The notes under the pieces: generated by a model
What the model was told of the DNA's origin: nothing
What the model saw: the letters and a program-made list of their open reading frames with translations, nothing else
Databases searched by the model: none
In this document: positions 38,832 through 46,828 of the stretch, one piece after another
Position numbering within the stretch: position 1 is the first letter of the stretch
Layout of the letters: every line of letters starts with the position of its first letter
Position numbers and translations under genes: made by a program
Assembly (NCBI GenBank): GCA_029706075.1
Contig: JAINUG010000007.1
Location: forward strand, 5,333,501 to 5,397,500
DNA length: 64,000 nucleotides
Direction: 5' to 3'
DNA from: Aldrovandia affinis
Lineage: Eukaryota > Chordata > Actinopteri > Notacanthiformes > Halosauridae

Positions 38832-40134
38832 ATGGAGAGTGTGTGTATGAGATAGTATATGTGTATATTTGAGCACATGATTGAGAGTGTTGTGTGTGCG
38901 TGTGCAGGCATGTCCAAGCTTCCTTCAAGCCATGTGTATTGACTGCTGCAGACTATTTCTGTTTATTGACAAAGACCTTTGCTCTGAACTCTGAACTCCA
39001 ACGCCAAAGTCACAAGTTCTCATTACGCTCTTATGGTGGTTCTGTGTAGCTCAGTTGGTAGAGCACGGCGTTGGCAACGCTTAGGTTGTGGGTTCAATTC
39101 CCACTGGGACCACATGCACTGAAAAATGTATGCATTCACTACTGTAAGTCGCTTTGGATAAAAGCATCTGCTAAATGCCATATATTATATTATATATTAT
39201 GATGCGGCTGGTGATGTCAGAGCCAGACTGTGGTCCTGCTGAGCTCTGTCTCAGGTGCTTCTCTTGGATAACGCGTACAGCTGTGGTTGGTAGATCAGTG
39301 TGAAAGGAAACATGGATTTTGCTGGTACTGTTGATAGGTGTGCTAGAGTGCGCTGCACAGGTGTGAAGGAGTTTGTGAGGACGTTTTAATATGAGAAGCC
39401 TCTTGTTCCAATGTCCTTGTTGTGGCAAAGCTCCCCCTGCTGGTGTGAGCCCTACAGTGTATTCAGAGTTGAAGTAGATTGTTGGGGAGAGCAGTGGGGG
39501 GAAAATGAAAGGTGCTCAAAAGGAAAATAATAGCTGAAAATGTAGAGGGAGCAATTCTGGAACTATGACAAAGGAATATTGGTTTTAGGAGGCACAAATG
39601 CAGAAAAAAAATCCACAAAGATCTAAATAAAAACATAACACATTGACATTGACTGGCTTATACCTGCATGCCGTCTTTTTCACCTCCTGACTAATACACT
39701 TTTAACTTGTTGCACTTTTCACAATCTCTTAGGTTTCTTTGGATTAAATGACAGCTTCCATAAAAAGAGAGATCTATGTGTGTGTGTGTGTGTGTGAGTG
39801 TGCATTGTACAGTATGTGTTTTTCCCATCCAGCCCTATCAAGGCCATGCTCCTTCACCTCCCATCCACCAGGTGGTGTCTTCTTCGCTCAGGAGAGCTTC
39901 ACCCTGCAGCATGCTTCGGCCATCTTTGAGTGGATCTTCTGCATCATCATCATGCTCTTCTATGGGACCTTCGCCTTTGAGTTTGGGGGCGTGTCCAGCA
40001 ACACACTGATGGTGCTGGCCAGAGGCGGGGGGGCACAGGGGGGCCTCTCCCGCAGCAGCAGCGGGCGCAAGGCAGAGGGATTGGGTGGTCCTGGCCACCT
40101 CCAGCACGCGGTCGAAGGCATAGCCATGCTTTAG
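5066..40134 (+). CDS. tmem150a: Transmembrane protein 150A (seven coding exons, 278 aa)
   Basis: Coding exons are 5066-5130, 13020-13067, 18989-19075, 21270-21337, 31181-31308, 38262-38439 and 39872-40134. The total is 837 nt, in frame across every GT-AG junction, ending in TAG. It is a Frag1/DRAM/Sfk1-family multi-pass membrane protein. Human TMEM150A is 271 residues and works with the EFR3/PI4KIIIalpha complex in plasma-membrane phosphoinositide supply (established knowledge). Seen here: an N-terminal hydrophobic segment (residues 3-25), a Cys-rich first loop (C33, C44, C57, C58, C69, C77) with one N-glycosylation sequon at N41, then hydrophobic segments around residues 80-96, 112-130, 140-160, 178-200 and 208-228. 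Signatures are [18 protein letters not shown] and YGTFAFEF. The Ser/Gly-rich tail ends GIAML, like the GIAML/SIAMI-type end of TMEM150A and unlike TMEM150B or C. Introns are large and repeat-filled. It converges with mat1a. Confidence 0.93.
5398..5939 (+). mobile_element. Tc1/mariner-like remnant, copy 1
   Basis: Left end CAGGTAACTGTCAAAATAAA is inverted at the right end (TTTATTTTGGCAGTTACCTG). Inside are decayed transposase pieces: GTTATGGTGTGGGG (the MVWG motif) near 5455, and a CCAATTGAACACATATGGGA stretch encoding PIEHIW-like residues near 5699, followed by a C-terminal segment to about 5897. At ~540 bp it is an internally deleted copy. Two relatives lie at 24211-25234 and 58637-59152. 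Confidence 0.8.
6882..8633 (-). mobile_element. hAT element with BED-finger remnant
   Basis: Ends are TAGGAATGCACCGATATG and, at the right, ATCGTTGCACCCCTA, inverted to each other. Eight-base flanks ATCAAAAC (6874-6881) and ATGAAAAC (8634-8641) match 7/8, the hAT target-site length. Minus-strand 7006-7224 keeps a BED zinc-finger-like pattern ([11 protein letters not shown], then HLQVRH). The rest of the transposase is absent. Inserted in tmem150a intron 1. Confidence 0.8.
8642..11850. other. tmem150a intron 1, mostly unique sequence
   Basis: No exon or element with clear ends is visible. A G-run and GC-rich patch lies at 9040-9330. A pyrimidine-rich tract lies at 10324-10470, followed at 10535-10620 by an imperfect ~30-bp repeat built on CCAGAGTC plus CTCTCT. 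Small frames here are not protein-like. Confidence 0.4.
11977..12393 (-). other. Protein-like minus-strand reading frame, unrecognised (138 codons)
   Basis: The frame is antisense within tmem150a intron 1. The stretch from KLACNKSF through [12 protein letters not shown] has balanced composition and four cysteines. Around residues 83-95 ([12 protein letters not shown]) it loosely resembles the Cys-x-Cys-x-x-x-x-Pro-x-Leu spacing of netrin-like C345C modules, but this is not a confident match. The last 28 codons look non-coding. An in-frame stop lies just upstream of the ATG and I see no convincing splice partners. It could be a single exon, a gene remnant or chance. Confidence 0.25.
13020..13067 (+). 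CDS. tmem150a: tmem150a coding exon 2
   Basis: 48 nt after TTTCAG and before GTAGAG. Encodes [15 protein letters not shown] and completes the first membrane segment into the first loop (C33). Confidence 0.92.
14520..16390 (+). mobile_element. hAT element with exact 8-bp target duplication
   Basis: CTAACAAG flanks both sides exactly (14512-14519 and 16391-16398). Ends TATAGATGCACCG and CGGTGCATCTCTA are inverted. AATCGG-rich subterminal repeats lie inside both ends. A decayed hAT C-terminal dimerisation region spans about 14985-15283. It reads [20 protein letters not shown], then AERFSL, a stop, [12 protein letters not shown], and in another frame [11 protein letters not shown] and TFDFKWA. 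Inserted in tmem150a intron 2. Confidence 0.88.
14985..15283 (+). pseudogene. hAT transposase dimerisation-domain fragment
   Basis: Matches the family pattern of P-x-SSVPAER-x-FS, then an NRIKT-x-x-R-x-x-L helix, then a late FDF-x-x-A motif. It is interrupted by one in-frame stop after FSL and a frame change near RLG. No N-terminal catalytic region is seen. Confidence 0.7.
16399..18850. other. tmem150a intron 2, no gene seen
   Basis: Unique-looking intronic DNA. A short CAATTTGCTTTATTGGCATG block at 18549 resembles the 3' tail of fish retroposons and recurs inverted near 49775-49825. A G-run lies at 16965. Confidence 0.4.
18853..18985. repeat. GTCT/TG microsatellite abutting the exon 3 acceptor
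   Basis: A GTCT-rich stretch leads into an uninterrupted (GT)43 tract, 18899-18984. Only TTCAG separates it from exon 3. It occupies the place where the polypyrimidine tract should be. Confidence 0.97.
18989..19075 (+). CDS. tmem150a: tmem150a coding exon 3
   Basis: 87 nt, phase 2 to phase 2, so skipping it keeps the frame. It encodes most of the Cys-rich first loop ([15 protein letters not shown], then [10 protein letters not shown]) with the only sequon, at N41. The acceptor is TG-tract plus TTCAG; the donor is GTCAGT. Confidence 0.93.
19130..19480. repeat. CA-rich tandem repeat, ~116-134 bp unit
   Basis: CATGTACCTGTACACACTAC recurs at 19198 and 19332, and an ACTTGCAYACGCCTRCACGC segment recurs at 19155 and 19271. 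This gives about 2.5 diverged copies. The long open frames through it are by-products of CA richness. Confidence 0.7.
20389..20603. repeat. Interrupted TG microsatellite
   Basis: TG runs interrupted by TATATATTTG and GGGTATATG blocks. A unit of about 42 bp is repeated twice near 20493-20580. It lies in tmem150a intron 3. Confidence 0.95.
21270..21337 (+). CDS. tmem150a: tmem150a coding exon 4
   Basis: 68 nt after TTGCAG and before GTGAGT. Encodes [19 protein letters not shown] and SFM. The CG-x-x-PPESC-x-FS signature is characteristic of the TMEM150 family. Confidence 0.94.
21494..21776 (+). mobile_element. tRNA-headed SINE with AATTGGC...CCAAATTGGGAGA tail (copy 1)
   Basis: The head has an A-box-like GGTGTAGCGGTAAAGGC and a B-box-like AGTTCGAAAACC. 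The body contains CCGGCTCTGGCCGGCGATTGG. The tail AATTGGCCACCAAATTGGGA is shared with 28470-28843 and, inverted, 51010-51358. Confidence 0.7.
22394..22508 (+). repeat. Dispersed unit ending in a TG microsatellite (copy 1)
   Basis: The unit starting AGAGATGGATGACAATGTG and ending TACCAAAGGGTTTTA precedes a pure TG tract (22452-22507). The same unit with its own TG tract occurs at 29164. Confidence 0.8.
22509..24210. other. tmem150a intron 4, no gene seen
   Basis: No exon-like or repeat-like structure recognised. The several 60-90 codon frames on both strands lack protein character. Confidence 0.4.
24211..25234 (-). mobile_element. Tc1/mariner-like remnant, copy 2
   Basis: The right end TTTATTTTGGCAGTTACCTG is the same terminal repeat as at 5398. 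The left end CAAGTAAGTGCCAAAATGAA is a diverged inverted copy. On the minus strand, near 24480-24540, it carries the transposase phrase GGCTCTGTTATGGTGTGGGG (MVWG) followed by an F-S-W-H-G-like stretch. At ~1,020 bp it is the longest of three copies but is riddled with stops. Confidence 0.78.
25235..27386. other. tmem150a intron 4, no gene seen
   Basis: AT-rich intronic DNA without recognisable elements or exons. A candidate acceptor near 25406 has no matching coding signal. Confidence 0.35.
27387..27915 (+). mobile_element. Possible solo LTR
   Basis: Begins TG and ends CA. It holds a TATA-like CTATTTAAAG at about 27537, a GAGAG/TTTTT-rich middle, and a polyadenylation signal AATAAAT near 27867, in U3-R-U5 order. 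A GCAGCCCGATGGGCTGC hairpin lies at the left end. No matching short target duplication was found and there is no internal coding region, so this is tentative. Confidence 0.28.
28470..28843 (+). mobile_element. tRNA-headed SINE, same family (copy 2)
   Basis: Head with ATGGCATAGCGGTCTAACGC (A box) and GTGGTTCGAAACCC (B box). Body with CCAGACCGGCCCTGGCCC and TTTGGCTGTCTGCTCC. Tail TATAATTGGCTTCCAAATTG. ATTTAAAT is present on both flanks as a possible target duplication. Confidence 0.72.
29164..29318 (+). repeat. Dispersed unit ending in a TG microsatellite (copy 2)
   Basis: Same leading unit as at 22394 (AGAGATGGATGACAATGTG, then CAGTACCAAAGGGTTTTA), followed by a TG tract at 29239-29318. The pairing of a conserved lead with a TG tract suggests a mobile cassette or old segmental duplication. 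Confidence 0.8.
30431..30604. repeat. CA array with 56-bp higher-order unit
   Basis: About three copies of a ~56-bp unit combining CA runs with GCCAACATGCATTCACAC and ATGCACGCACC. Confidence 0.9.
31181..31308 (+). CDS. tmem150a: tmem150a coding exon 5
   Basis: 128 nt after CCTCCAG and before GTAAGG. Encodes residues 91-132: [14 protein letters not shown], then a membrane segment ending [11 protein letters not shown]. It ends in phase 0. Confidence 0.95.
31333..31372. repeat. CA microsatellite 25 bp after the exon 5 donor
   Basis: About (CA)19 directly downstream of GTAAGGACCAGCCCATCACC. Confidence 0.95.
31394..32262 (+). mobile_element. Tc1/mariner element with long TIRs and TA target site
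   Basis: The left end CAGTGCAGACCATAAGTATT and the right end complement (CAGTGCAGTCCGTAAGTATT) continue as inverted repeats for about 70 bases. TA sits immediately outside both ends (31392-31393, 32263-32264). It lies inside tmem150a intron 5 in the sense orientation. Confidence 0.9.
31700..32132 (+). pseudogene. Broken Tc1-like transposase
   Basis: The N-terminal helix-turn-helix remnant runs from [20 protein letters not shown] (31712) toward [10 protein letters not shown]. It shifts frame before the DDE part, which reads [15 protein letters not shown], then [17 protein letters not shown] (31950-32090). The middle of the protein is deleted, so it cannot be active. Confidence 0.88.
32263..34151. 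other. tmem150a intron 5, first half
   Basis: A short CA-rich run lies at 32290-32400. A GC-rich patch at 33460-33800 gives long open frames on both strands but no recognisable protein or splice pattern. Nothing else is supported. Confidence 0.4.
34152..34501. repeat. 39-bp minisatellite, nine copies
   Basis: The unit starts CACAGGAAGTCAGCGGTCGA and ends CACACTCAG. There are nine head-to-tail copies. The fifth lacks one base (38 bp) and a few copies carry single substitutions. There are no spacers between units. The 39-bp period keeps reading frames open, which creates artefactual ORFs. Confidence 0.98.
34502..37117. other. tmem150a intron 5, second half
   Basis: No gene seen. An imperfect ~20-bp repeat of GGTGACAGGTGAAAGGTGAT lies at 35815-35902. 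The rest looks unique. Confidence 0.4.
37118..37168. repeat. CA/CG/CA alternating purine-pyrimidine tract
   Basis: A CA run, then CGCGCGCGCGCG, then CACACACA. The whole tract is alternating purine-pyrimidine, a sequence type able to adopt Z-DNA. Confidence 0.95.
38262..38439 (+). CDS. tmem150a: tmem150a coding exon 6
   Basis: 178 nt after CTTGCAG and before GTATCC. Encodes [20 protein letters not shown], a membrane segment to [10 protein letters not shown], and the next segment [15 protein letters not shown]. The donor GTATCC is weak and is followed 16 bp later by a TG array. Confidence 0.94.
38454..38838. repeat. Compound TG / GATGGAGA array
   Basis: Long TG tracts separated by GATGGAGAGAGAGTG-type spacers, starting about 16 bp into tmem150a intron 6. 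It is likely hypervariable and yields a spurious 136-codon frame that extends exon 6. Confidence 0.97.
39038..39180 (+). mobile_element. tRNA-derived SINE in tmem150a intron 6
   Basis: The head has A box GTGTAGCTCAGTTGGTAGAG and B box GGGTTCAATTCCC. The 3' part has GTAAGTCGCTTTGGATAAAA and GCATCTGCTAAATG, the tail shared by many fish SINEs. An AT-rich run follows. It resembles a tRNA gene, but the body and tail show it is a SINE. Confidence 0.88.
39872..40134 (+). CDS. tmem150a: tmem150a coding exon 7 (terminal)
   Basis: 263 nt after CCACCAG. Encodes [20 protein letters not shown], the last membrane segment, [16 protein letters not shown], then a Gly/Ser-rich cytosolic tail ending EGIAML and TAG. 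Confidence 0.95.
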
Positions 40135-43115
40135 GCGGACTTGGAGGGGCTTCATCCCTAGCCTCACCCATCACACATGGGCCCAAAGCGGGAATAAGCA
40201 GGGCGTCCCAAGGTGGGATAACACAAACCCTTTCAGTAACCCCTGCCAAACCCATAGAGGACCCCAAGCATCTGCAGGATGGCTTGCTCAGTTTTGCACA
40301 TCGCTAAGAAACCAAAGCACCCCCAAAAAAATATATATTTCTTGTTCCTTGAGGAAGAAAGGAGTTCCAGGATGGTCAACCCTTGCGTGGTGAACATTGG
40401 ACAGAGAGTAGGACAATTCTGGAATGGCCGCAGCCACAACAGCATTGGAATGGTCACATGTTTCTGACCCAAAGCCTTACGACTCTTGGACACACGTGTA
40501 CAACACAGACACGCACACTCGGACACGGACAGCAGTGAGAGAAAGTTACATGTTTTAAAAAATGTCAAGTGCCTGCCTTCCCTGCTGCCTTTTGAACACT
40601 GTCTTTAATTGTCTGTCAACGTTGTTCAGTCAAATTCTTCATGGAATGAGTGGTGATCTGATTCTAGCCAATGCATTGATGGTGGACCAAAATAATACTA
40701 TTGCAAGGAGTATGTGGAGCACTTCGATCAGATGCTAGTTACTTGTGTGCTATTTGTGATTAGCTTACAATGAATCTACTGCATTTGTTGGAAGAAAACA
40801 AAATTGTAACTCAATTACACATTGGCCTGCCTTTTGAATCAAGATGCTTTTGTCAGTATCTTGCAACAAAAACTAATTATTTACAGCAATATAGTGACAT
40901 GGTCTACAAATGCGCCTTTGTAGCAGTGTTGGAAAAAAACAGTACATCTTAAAATGGAGGAGAAAGAATCATTAGCCACTGAGCAGCTAATTACCAAAGA
41001 CGGTGAAGATGTCACATTCAGTCCTTATACAGTGCTCTGTCTTTCCGTCAGCAGAGAACCTTTCAAGGGACTCTCAAACACTGACCTGCTGACCAGCGAA
41101 AACAACCACCAGGGAGAGCAGAGAATACAAGCTCAACCGCACTTTGGGTTGCTAAAAACGGGCATCCTAGCCAAGTACATTTGGTCACAAGACATCAGGA
41201 TTCTATTATATGTTCTTGTTAGATATACTGTATATATATATATATATATATATATAGTTTTTCTCAGAGATGATGATCTTTTTATTTACACATATATCAA
41301 AGATGCTTTTCCCGTGGGCATTATTACAGCACAGGGCGATGTGCCTCCTTGCTGCGTGTGCAGTTCCCTCATCTCTGTGCCGTTTTCTTTTGTTTTGCAA
41401 AGTTAATTATCTGAGGTTTTCCCACTGCGTGTGAAAATCTCAAGAGAAACCAAAGGGAAATTTCTCGTACATTTCTAAATGTACCACAGTGGTTATTTTT
41501 CCATTTCCTGTGTCATTAACTTTTGTTTGTAGTTTTTCCATTACACTAGTTGTCTCCTCAGAGATAAGATTGGCTGAAAAGTGCTGAAATTAAGACTTTT
41601 CCTTTGTTAAAAAAATAAAAAAATGACAATGACCAAGTTTACAAAAGGAAGATCATATTGCACAATCCCAATGCAAGGAAATAATGTGTTAGCGTTCATA
41701 ATTTCACTTGTGTCATTAGGAGATCACCCTGCATTTTATGTTCTTGACACTGGTATAAGTTTGATCAATCAGCCCAAAGAAAATGCAAAAGCCCACTTGG
41801 TCTGGTAATTAAAACCTAATCCTTTAGCGCCTCCCTCTGGGCCATACGTGAAAAACAGTTCACAAAAATACACAAAGCCAGCCAAATTCAGAAGCTGAGC
41901 CGTTTGTTTTAGAGACATATTTTTTCCCTTTCAATCTTTGTTCTTTTTTTTCTTTTTTCTTAAAGTGTAATTGCAGCAGGACTGACGTCACTTCCTCATT
42001 GGACACGCCCTGAAATAGGAGTTTCTTTAAAAACTGTTTAAATGAATGGTTTCTTTATTTAGTTCTGCCATTGTTATACTCCATGTATCCTAAAGGAAAA
42101 ACCTAAGAATGGGATTACAGCATGTATTTATTTTTAGTGATAAAAAATGTCACATTTTGCCAATGACAAACACCTCTTGTCCAGTGACTTTGGTTTGTTT
42201 TCATGTAGGAAACGATGATACAACCTTTAACTCCCTTCAAATCTGTACATCTTCAGTATTTTATACAGAAAGGTATTGATCTGCTGTGAATCCATGATTC
42301 TTGTCATTGAACACGTATTCACTGCAATCCGGTCCTGCTTTAGCGGTTACAGTGCCTTTTTTATTTTTTTATTTATGCTCTCTCGTCTCTGCATTCTCAG
42401 GAAAATCCCTTACTTTACCAGCTTTTGAAATCGGTTCATGAAATTTGTTCTTTGGATCCGGGCAGAGGAGCAGCAGCTGTTTCTTTTTATTTCTTATTTG
42501 CATGTTCAGAGTTATTTTGTACGTTTTGTGGGAGGCTTGGTCATTGCTTAAGGGCTGTTTTGTGTGTCCTTTATTTACTTGTATCACCTTTACTGATTGA
42601 CATGTTCAGTTACTGTGTTTATTGCTATTTCACGCTACATGAAAGGTTGAAATCTTGTTTTCGGTTTGTTTTGGGGTTTTTGGGGGGTGGGGGTGTCTTG
42701 AGCTCTGCATATAAACTGGTAGAGAGCTTTCACTATGCACCTGATCCTTTGAGTGTCAGACGCATTTGCTCGCACATGACTTTTGTCGGATGTAAAGAAA
42801 TCCGCTTTGGGTCAGTAAAAAAAAAACGACAGGGTAGATTCCAGCTGCTTGTCAGAAAGATTTTTGCCGGTCCGCCTCCTAGGTGGGCCCTTCCTGTCCT
42901 GTGCGGGTCTGCATGTCATTTTGAAGACAGATGGCCGGCAGACTTAATTTAATCTTTTATCTTATCTTTATAAAGACGAGACCAAAGACCAAACACGTTA
43001 CTGTATGTTTAGTGTTTCATCTGCAGCTGTTTTAAATGTTCAAAACGGATCAATGTGTTCAGGTAGATAAGTTTGTCCTCAAATTGTTCAGCTATTAAAG
43101 CAATTCCAAATTAAA
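40135..43115 (+). other. Probable tmem150a 3' UTR
   Basis: AT-rich sequence without transposons after the stop. An ATTAAA polyadenylation signal lies at 43093-43098, followed by an A-rich stretch. (TA)13 lies at 41231-41256. The 175-codon open frame at 42425-42952 is not conserved-looking and is not called. The UTR length is inferred only. Confidence 0.4.
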
Positions 43116-45880
43116 AAACACTGCTGCGTCGGATTTCTTTCCTTGTAACTGACTAAACCCTCTCCCCCGCATCTGTTTGAACCTCATTCCACATGCAGTT
43201 TTATCATCGCTCATACACAGGAACAATGACAAGTCCCTTGATCCCAGGAGCCCATTTTAGAGATAAACTATAAAAACATAGCTATGGATGTACTGCACTG
43301 TTACAGTGAGTGAGAGAACAAAAAAATACATTTCCTTATTTTTTTTGATAAAATCTTTAATTTCCCATGGATTATTTACATTTTCAGAATTTTGCCCCAT
43401 GGCCTTGTCGGTATGATCTACCATAAAGATGGAAGAAGAGAAAAGGAAAGAGGGGGAAAAAAATTCAGAAGTAGCATCACAATAACTTCACAAAGCCAGG
43501 AGCTCCATAGCCAGCTAGACGTAGTCTTTCCTCTGAGGAACTCCCCTTTCACACACGGGTGTCAGACGGATCCCGGGGACTTGGTTTTCTCCATAGAGAC
43601 AAAAGCAAGGGCCTAGCATGTAGAAACACAGTTACTAGATTGGCTGCTATACTCATTCACCCATAAAATGTGTGCTGGGGCCAAGTCATCCATGTGGTCT
43701 GTGATCAAATCAGAGCCTTTGTCCTGACTCAAATGCCATTCCATTCTTATCCAGAACACTTAAGCTGCTGTGATTGTAGAATATCTGGGAGTTTCAACCA
43801 ATCAAAGTTCTCCATATATAGTGATTCTATATCTGTGGTTTGCTATAAAAAATGTTTTGCTATTCATTTTTTAATGTACAGTTGTGCTATGTTCTGACAA
43901 TCCCAGGGGTTTGTCAGAATAGAGCGAGATTGTACATGATGAAGGCGACATTTAACAAGAAATCTACAGAGCTCAACAGCATGATCATTGGCTTTCAGCA
44001 GTGACAATGAGATATAGGTATGAATGGCATGAATGAATCTGAAAATGTGTAGATTTATAATATGTACAGACATATTGAAAAAAAGGCAAGACAAGTAATT
44101 ACCACACTTGAAGTGTCAGTGGAGAGTTATTTTTACATTTGCTGTTTCAAGACGTAACACTAACGGTTACTGTCTTTCTTTGAAGAAGAGAAACCGTTAT
44201 TTTTAAGCAACAATGATGCCTTACGTTAAGCTGCAGAATCAAGTTGCTTCACAACCCACAAGTTACTTGAAAACAATCAGCTAAAAACAGATAAAAACAC
44301 GGAGCCATAGGGACTCTAGAATAAAGATTAATACTGCCATCTAATGGTTATCTCCCAGAACTGACGTAAACCATATCTTACGACTGCAACTGCAGATTTT
44401 GCTTTCACCTTCACCTTTCACCCAAAACAGCAATCAATTCAGACACACGAAACAAGGTTAGGTGATATGACAGTGTAATAAACTGCTTTAAACTGCTGAA
44501 TAGCAATGGAAACCAGCACACTCTGTTTCTCCAGGACCAGCTAGGATTGGAACCCCCTGGAAGTGTTACACCACCTACTGTACATCTTTTGTACTTCCCA
44601 AGCTTTGTCCTGTGGACCTACACTGTGTGTGGCTTTTTTTATTCCAGCTGAGCTCCCAGTTAATCAATTGAGCCCATACATTTTATGTGCGACTGGGGAA
44701 ATAGCATCTAGATTAGCATTACAATTTGCACTATTGTATTTGTGTATCTGCATGGCTCTGGGGAAAGAACAAAGCGTCATAGTTCTTACTCTGCAAGCTG
44801 GTCATTTAGAAACAATGACACAAAATGAATATGTACAATGAGATGAAAACTCACAGCAATACTTTTTTCCCCAAACACCACAAACAACAGCACTACTATC
44901 GGCATGCAATGAAAAACTAAATCTCGACTGCCAGATTTTTGTTTAAAAAAGGGGAAAGGCTAAGAAAGAAAAAAGTGTAGTTTTTTTTGTGTCTTTGTGT
45001 TTTTTACAAATGGAACTTGCCTTAACACCACAAATATAGCACAATGTAGCATTCTCAGACTGAATAAAATGGTCTTGACTGTTCAGATGAAAAAATATAT
45101 ATTTTCTAGTTCTGTGGAACACATTTCCCAGGAAGGCATGCCATCAAACATTTTGCTTAAGTTATTTCAGTGCAACAATTTTTTGGTCGTTTCTAACTGC
45201 TTGAAGTCAAAGTCACAGATGGGAAAGCAAAGCTTTGTAATCCCCATATTGGGTGGAATGACACTGACCTGTCAATCAGAGACTCAAAAAACCAATCAAA
45301 AGATGTTTCTTTATACAGCAAAACATTATGATTGGTCCAAAGCAGTAAGCAATCAATTGCTCTTGATATCTTCGCCCATTTATGAGTTTCTGAAGCGCCA
45401 CTCTCCCATCCCAGTGGTGTATAAGTATGTTACAAGATTTTTAAACAAAGGTAACCTTTTATGTTAGATCTTAATCAAAGAGAGTTGCCACAAGGTTCAT
45501 TAGATACAGTCCATTATATGGTTTGGGTGAGTAGACCTAGGTGCATATCTGTTCAGAATTAAAGATTTTTAATTGCAAATTTGAGTGCAGGCTTCTTTAC
45601 TTCACTGTAGCTTTCTCTGAACTGACCTGCAGTATCAGTAACCGAATAAAGGCATGATTTACTCATTCAGTTATCATAGCTGTAAAAGGAAATGTGTCTG
45701 TACATAGGTAAGCCCTGATCCTGGATCAGCACCCAACTTTTACACAGTGGCTGTGGTCCTTATTATCAGTGGATAAGCTGATCCTGGATCAGTTTCCCCA
45801 GACCATGAATACTTCTCCATTCAATTGCCCAAGAGGAGCGCCTCATGTACTATATATTGATTGTCATGTTATCTCCGGCA
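43116..45880. other. Convergent intergenic region
   Basis: Lies between tmem150a (+) and mat1a (-). No gene is recognised. Near 45715-45800 a CTGATCCTGGATCAG segment occurs twice, a pattern common in fish repeat ends. Confidence 0.4.
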
Positions 45881-45923
45881 AATAAACGCTTGCTCCAAGA
45901 CATGCAGGTATGTCTTGTTTATT
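45881..45923. terminator. Back-to-back polyadenylation signals
   Basis: AATAAA on the + strand at 45881-45886 and on the - strand at 45918-45923, in a short near-palindromic stretch. The minus copy would give mat1a an ~800 nt 3' UTR. Function is inferred. Confidence 0.3.
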
Positions 45924-46179
45924 TGTGTGAAATATACACAAAATAACATTATTTGACAATGACTGAAGGCGTAAAGTAAAATGGTCTGGTTTATAGGTGG
46001 ATCATTGTATGTTCTACACAGCTGCACATTCCTAAATTGCCACTGTTGTGCAATTTAACTTGAAGTCAATTGGGAAATATTTCAAATGAATGCTGAATGG
46101 TTTGGTTTCTGAGTTGGGGTTGGTCAAAACTATTCAAGAATGATTGATGAAAGAAATTATATACTCAAATACTCAAGCG

Positions 46180-46385
46180 CAGGGGTCTCGAGTCTTATCC
46201 GAAAAGGGCCGGTGTGGGTGCAGGCTTTTGTTCTAGTCCAGCACTACAAGATCTGATGGACCTAATCAATGAATTATGGTTCTCAATCAAGACCTTGATT
46301 AGTTGAATCAGGATGTTTTAGTTCTGAACTAGAACAAAAACCTGCACCCACACCGACTCTTCTTGGATAAGATTGGAGACCCCTG
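46180..46385. mobile_element. hAT-type MITE with long inverted ends
   Basis: CAGGGGTCTCGAGTCTTATC at the left is inverted at the right (GATAAGATTGGAGACCCCTG), and the inverted match continues through TGTGGGTGCAGG...TTTTGTTCTAG. CTCAAGCG and CTCAAGAG flank it (7/8), the hAT target length. It would lie in the mat1a 3' UTR if that extends to 45.9 kb. Confidence 0.85.
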
Positions 46386-46725
46386 CTCAAGAGCATGTAA
46401 GACTCTAACACCCTATATAGCCTTATGCAGAGGAGGCAAACACTGGAACATGATCTTAGTTTTTAAGTTTTGCATTTTTCCTGTGTGTGTTTCTGCCCCC
46501 CCCCACCCCACATTTAAAGTTTTTCTTTTTGGTCTGCGAGAAACAGTGATTTGTGGGTTCGGGGGTGGAGTGGTTGCAGTAAATCACAGTACTGCCCCCC
46601 TCCCCTCATGACCGAGATGTTTGGGGGTTGTTTTTCACTGACGCTCACAGCTGTCCCACCCTTCTCCTCTGTGTCACAGCAGCGTGGGGACAGCTGACAG
46701 TGTCAACACCCTCGCCTCTTACACG

Positions 46726-46828
46726 CTAGTAGTTAAGGTTCTTGGCCACCTCCCAGGGGAACTCCTTCCTGCCAAAATGCCCATAGCATGCTGTGTTCTG
46801 GTAGATTGGTCTCTTGAGGTCCAGATCC
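46726..46828 (-). CDS. mat1a: mat1a exon 9 (terminal)
   Basis: 103 nt. Encodes [20 protein letters not shown], then [13 protein letters not shown] and TAG. The GHFGR-x-x-FPWE ending is the universal MAT C-terminus. Confidence 0.97.

Noticed and set aside
38448-38876. 142-codon minus-strand His-Thr repeat frame and its plus-strand counterparts
   Set aside because: Pure translation of the TG/GATGGAGA array.
39041-39112. tRNA gene call
   Set aside because: The tRNA-like head is continuous with a SINE body and the GTCGCTTTGGATAAAAGC tail, so it is a retroposon and not a tRNA gene.
42425-42952. 175-codon open frame
   Set aside because: It lies in the probable tmem150a 3' UTR, has no recognisable domain, and shows homopolymer-rich, low-complexity runs.
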